Origin: an uncultured Sutterella sp.
Lineage (GTDB): Bacteria; Pseudomonadota; Gammaproteobacteria; Burkholderiales; Burkholderiaceae_F
Direction: 5' to 3'
Length of the DNA: 5,059 nucleotides
Assembly (NCBI GenBank): GCA_900764215.1
Contig: CAAFNI010000080.1
Location: 1 to 5,059, forward strand
This document shows positions 4,488 through 5,059 of this stretch, piece by piece. The notes beneath the pieces were generated by a model. It was not told where the DNA came from and searched no databases. It saw nothing but the letters and a program-made list of their open reading frames with translations. A program made the position numbers and the translations under genes. How positions within the stretch are numbered: the first letter of the stretch is position 1; each line of letters begins with the position of its first letter.

Positions 4488-5059
4488 ATGGCCGAAACCG
4501 CCTTCGCCCCCTCGGGCGCCGTCATCTTCTGCCGCGTCATCGACAATTTCGGCGACGCCGGCGTCACCTGGCGACTTGCCAAGCGACTTCGCGACCTCGG
4601 GCTTCCCGTCACGCTCGTCATCGACGCCGTCGACGTGCTCGCCAAGCTCGTGCACGAGCTAGACCCGGCCGCCTCGGACGCCACGGTGCGCGGGATCCGC
4701 ATAGCCGACTGGAACGCCTTCGAGGCAGAGGTTTCGAAGGGCGATCTTTCGCGCATCGGCGGCGTCTGGCCTTCGCTCGTCTTCGAAACCTTCGGCTGCC
4801 GCCTGCCCGACGCGGTCGAAGCCGGCCTGTGCGACGGACGCGAACGCCTCTGGGTCAACCTCGACTATCTCTCCGCCGAGGCCTGGGTCGAAGGCTCGCA
4901 CATGGTCTGGGGACTTCATCCGACGCTTCCCGTCAAAAAGCTCTGGTTCTTTCCGGGCTTCACCGACAGGACGGGGGGCCTTCTCATCGAGGACGGCCTC
5001 GACGAGGCGCGTCGCGCCTTCGACGCCAAGGCCTGGAAGCGGACGCACGGCCTCAGGGA
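4488..5059 (+). CDS. earP: EF-P arginine rhamnosyltransferase EarP, N-terminal half (runs off the window)
   Basis: EarP transfers rhamnose from dTDP-beta-L-rhamnose to a conserved arginine of translation elongation factor P, which lets EF-P rescue ribosomes stalled at polyproline. It is a cytoplasmic GT-B-fold enzyme. The 190 codons present cover the N-terminal Rossmann domain and its end. Family motifs are CRVIDNFGDAGVTWRLAKRL (15-34), VFETFGCRLPDAV (98-110), WVNLDYLSAEAWVEGSH (122-138) and FFPGFTDRTGGLL (154-166). D19 and D23 are spaced like the aspartate pair shown to be essential in characterised EarP proteins. The full family length is about 370-400 residues, so the nucleotide-sugar binding half lies past the right edge. 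ATG 4488 is the only in-frame ATG after the stop at 4449-4451; no Shine-Dalgarno is evident. efp commonly neighbours earP and may follow outside the window. Confidence 0.95.
   Translation, partial: MAETAFAPSGAVIFCRVIDNFGDAGVTWRLAKRLRDLGLPVTLVIDAVDVLAKLVHELDPAASDATVRGIRIADWNAFEAEVSKGDLSRIGGVWPSLVFETFGCRLPDAVEAGLCDGRERLWVNLDYLSAEAWVEGSHMVWGLHPTLPVKKLWFFPGFTDRTGGLLIEDGLDEARRAFDAKAWKRTHGLR

Noticed and set aside
4448..5048. Minus-strand frames opposite earP
   Set aside because: EarP motifs on the plus strand are clear; the opposite frames are low-complexity shadows without ribosome sites.
1..5059. CRISPR array, defence system or prophage genes
   Set aside because: There are no regularly spaced repeats and no nuclease, integrase or phage genes. 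All four protein genes are housekeeping or conserved membrane families.

Overview
The window is GC-rich DNA carrying four protein genes. Three are on the minus strand (a YihY/BrkB-family membrane protein, pgsA and uvrC) and one is on the plus strand (earP). EarP-type glycosyltransferases are restricted to a subset of proteobacteria. Together with the tight uvrC-pgsA pair, this points to a betaproteobacterium of the order Burkholderiales. A gut Sutterellaceae-type organism is a plausible but unproven guess. The first 15 bases are not genomic: they match the 3' part of the Tn5/Nextera mosaic-end adapter, so base 16 is probably the true end of the assembled sequence.

Layout. 1-15: adapter remnant. 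16-1307 (minus): YihY/UPF0761 protein, cut at its C-terminal end by the contig edge. 1308-1804: a gap of about 500 bases with no credible protein gene. It holds the yihY ribosome binding site and a possible promoter, then a plus-strand promoter-like sequence with an operator-like palindrome on its -35 box, a chain of hairpins, and a strong terminator with T-tracts on both sides. I read the last group as a candidate small RNA of about 155 nt that converges on pgsA. 1805-2434 (minus): pgsA. 2455-4401 (minus): uvrC, ending 20 bases before pgsA and probably co-transcribed with it. 4402-4487: a short divergent promoter region centred on a perfect 26-base palindrome with a TAGAAT box facing outward on each side. 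4488-5059 (plus): the N-terminal half of earP, running off the window.

Functionally, uvrC (nucleotide excision repair) and pgsA (first committed step of phosphatidylglycerol synthesis) are unrelated housekeeping genes sharing a transcript. EarP rhamnosylates translation factor EF-P, so efp and dTDP-rhamnose genes should exist elsewhere in the genome, with efp possibly just past the right edge. The protein genes are ordinary. The parts worth a second look are non-coding: the candidate small RNA and the symmetric divergent promoter palindrome.
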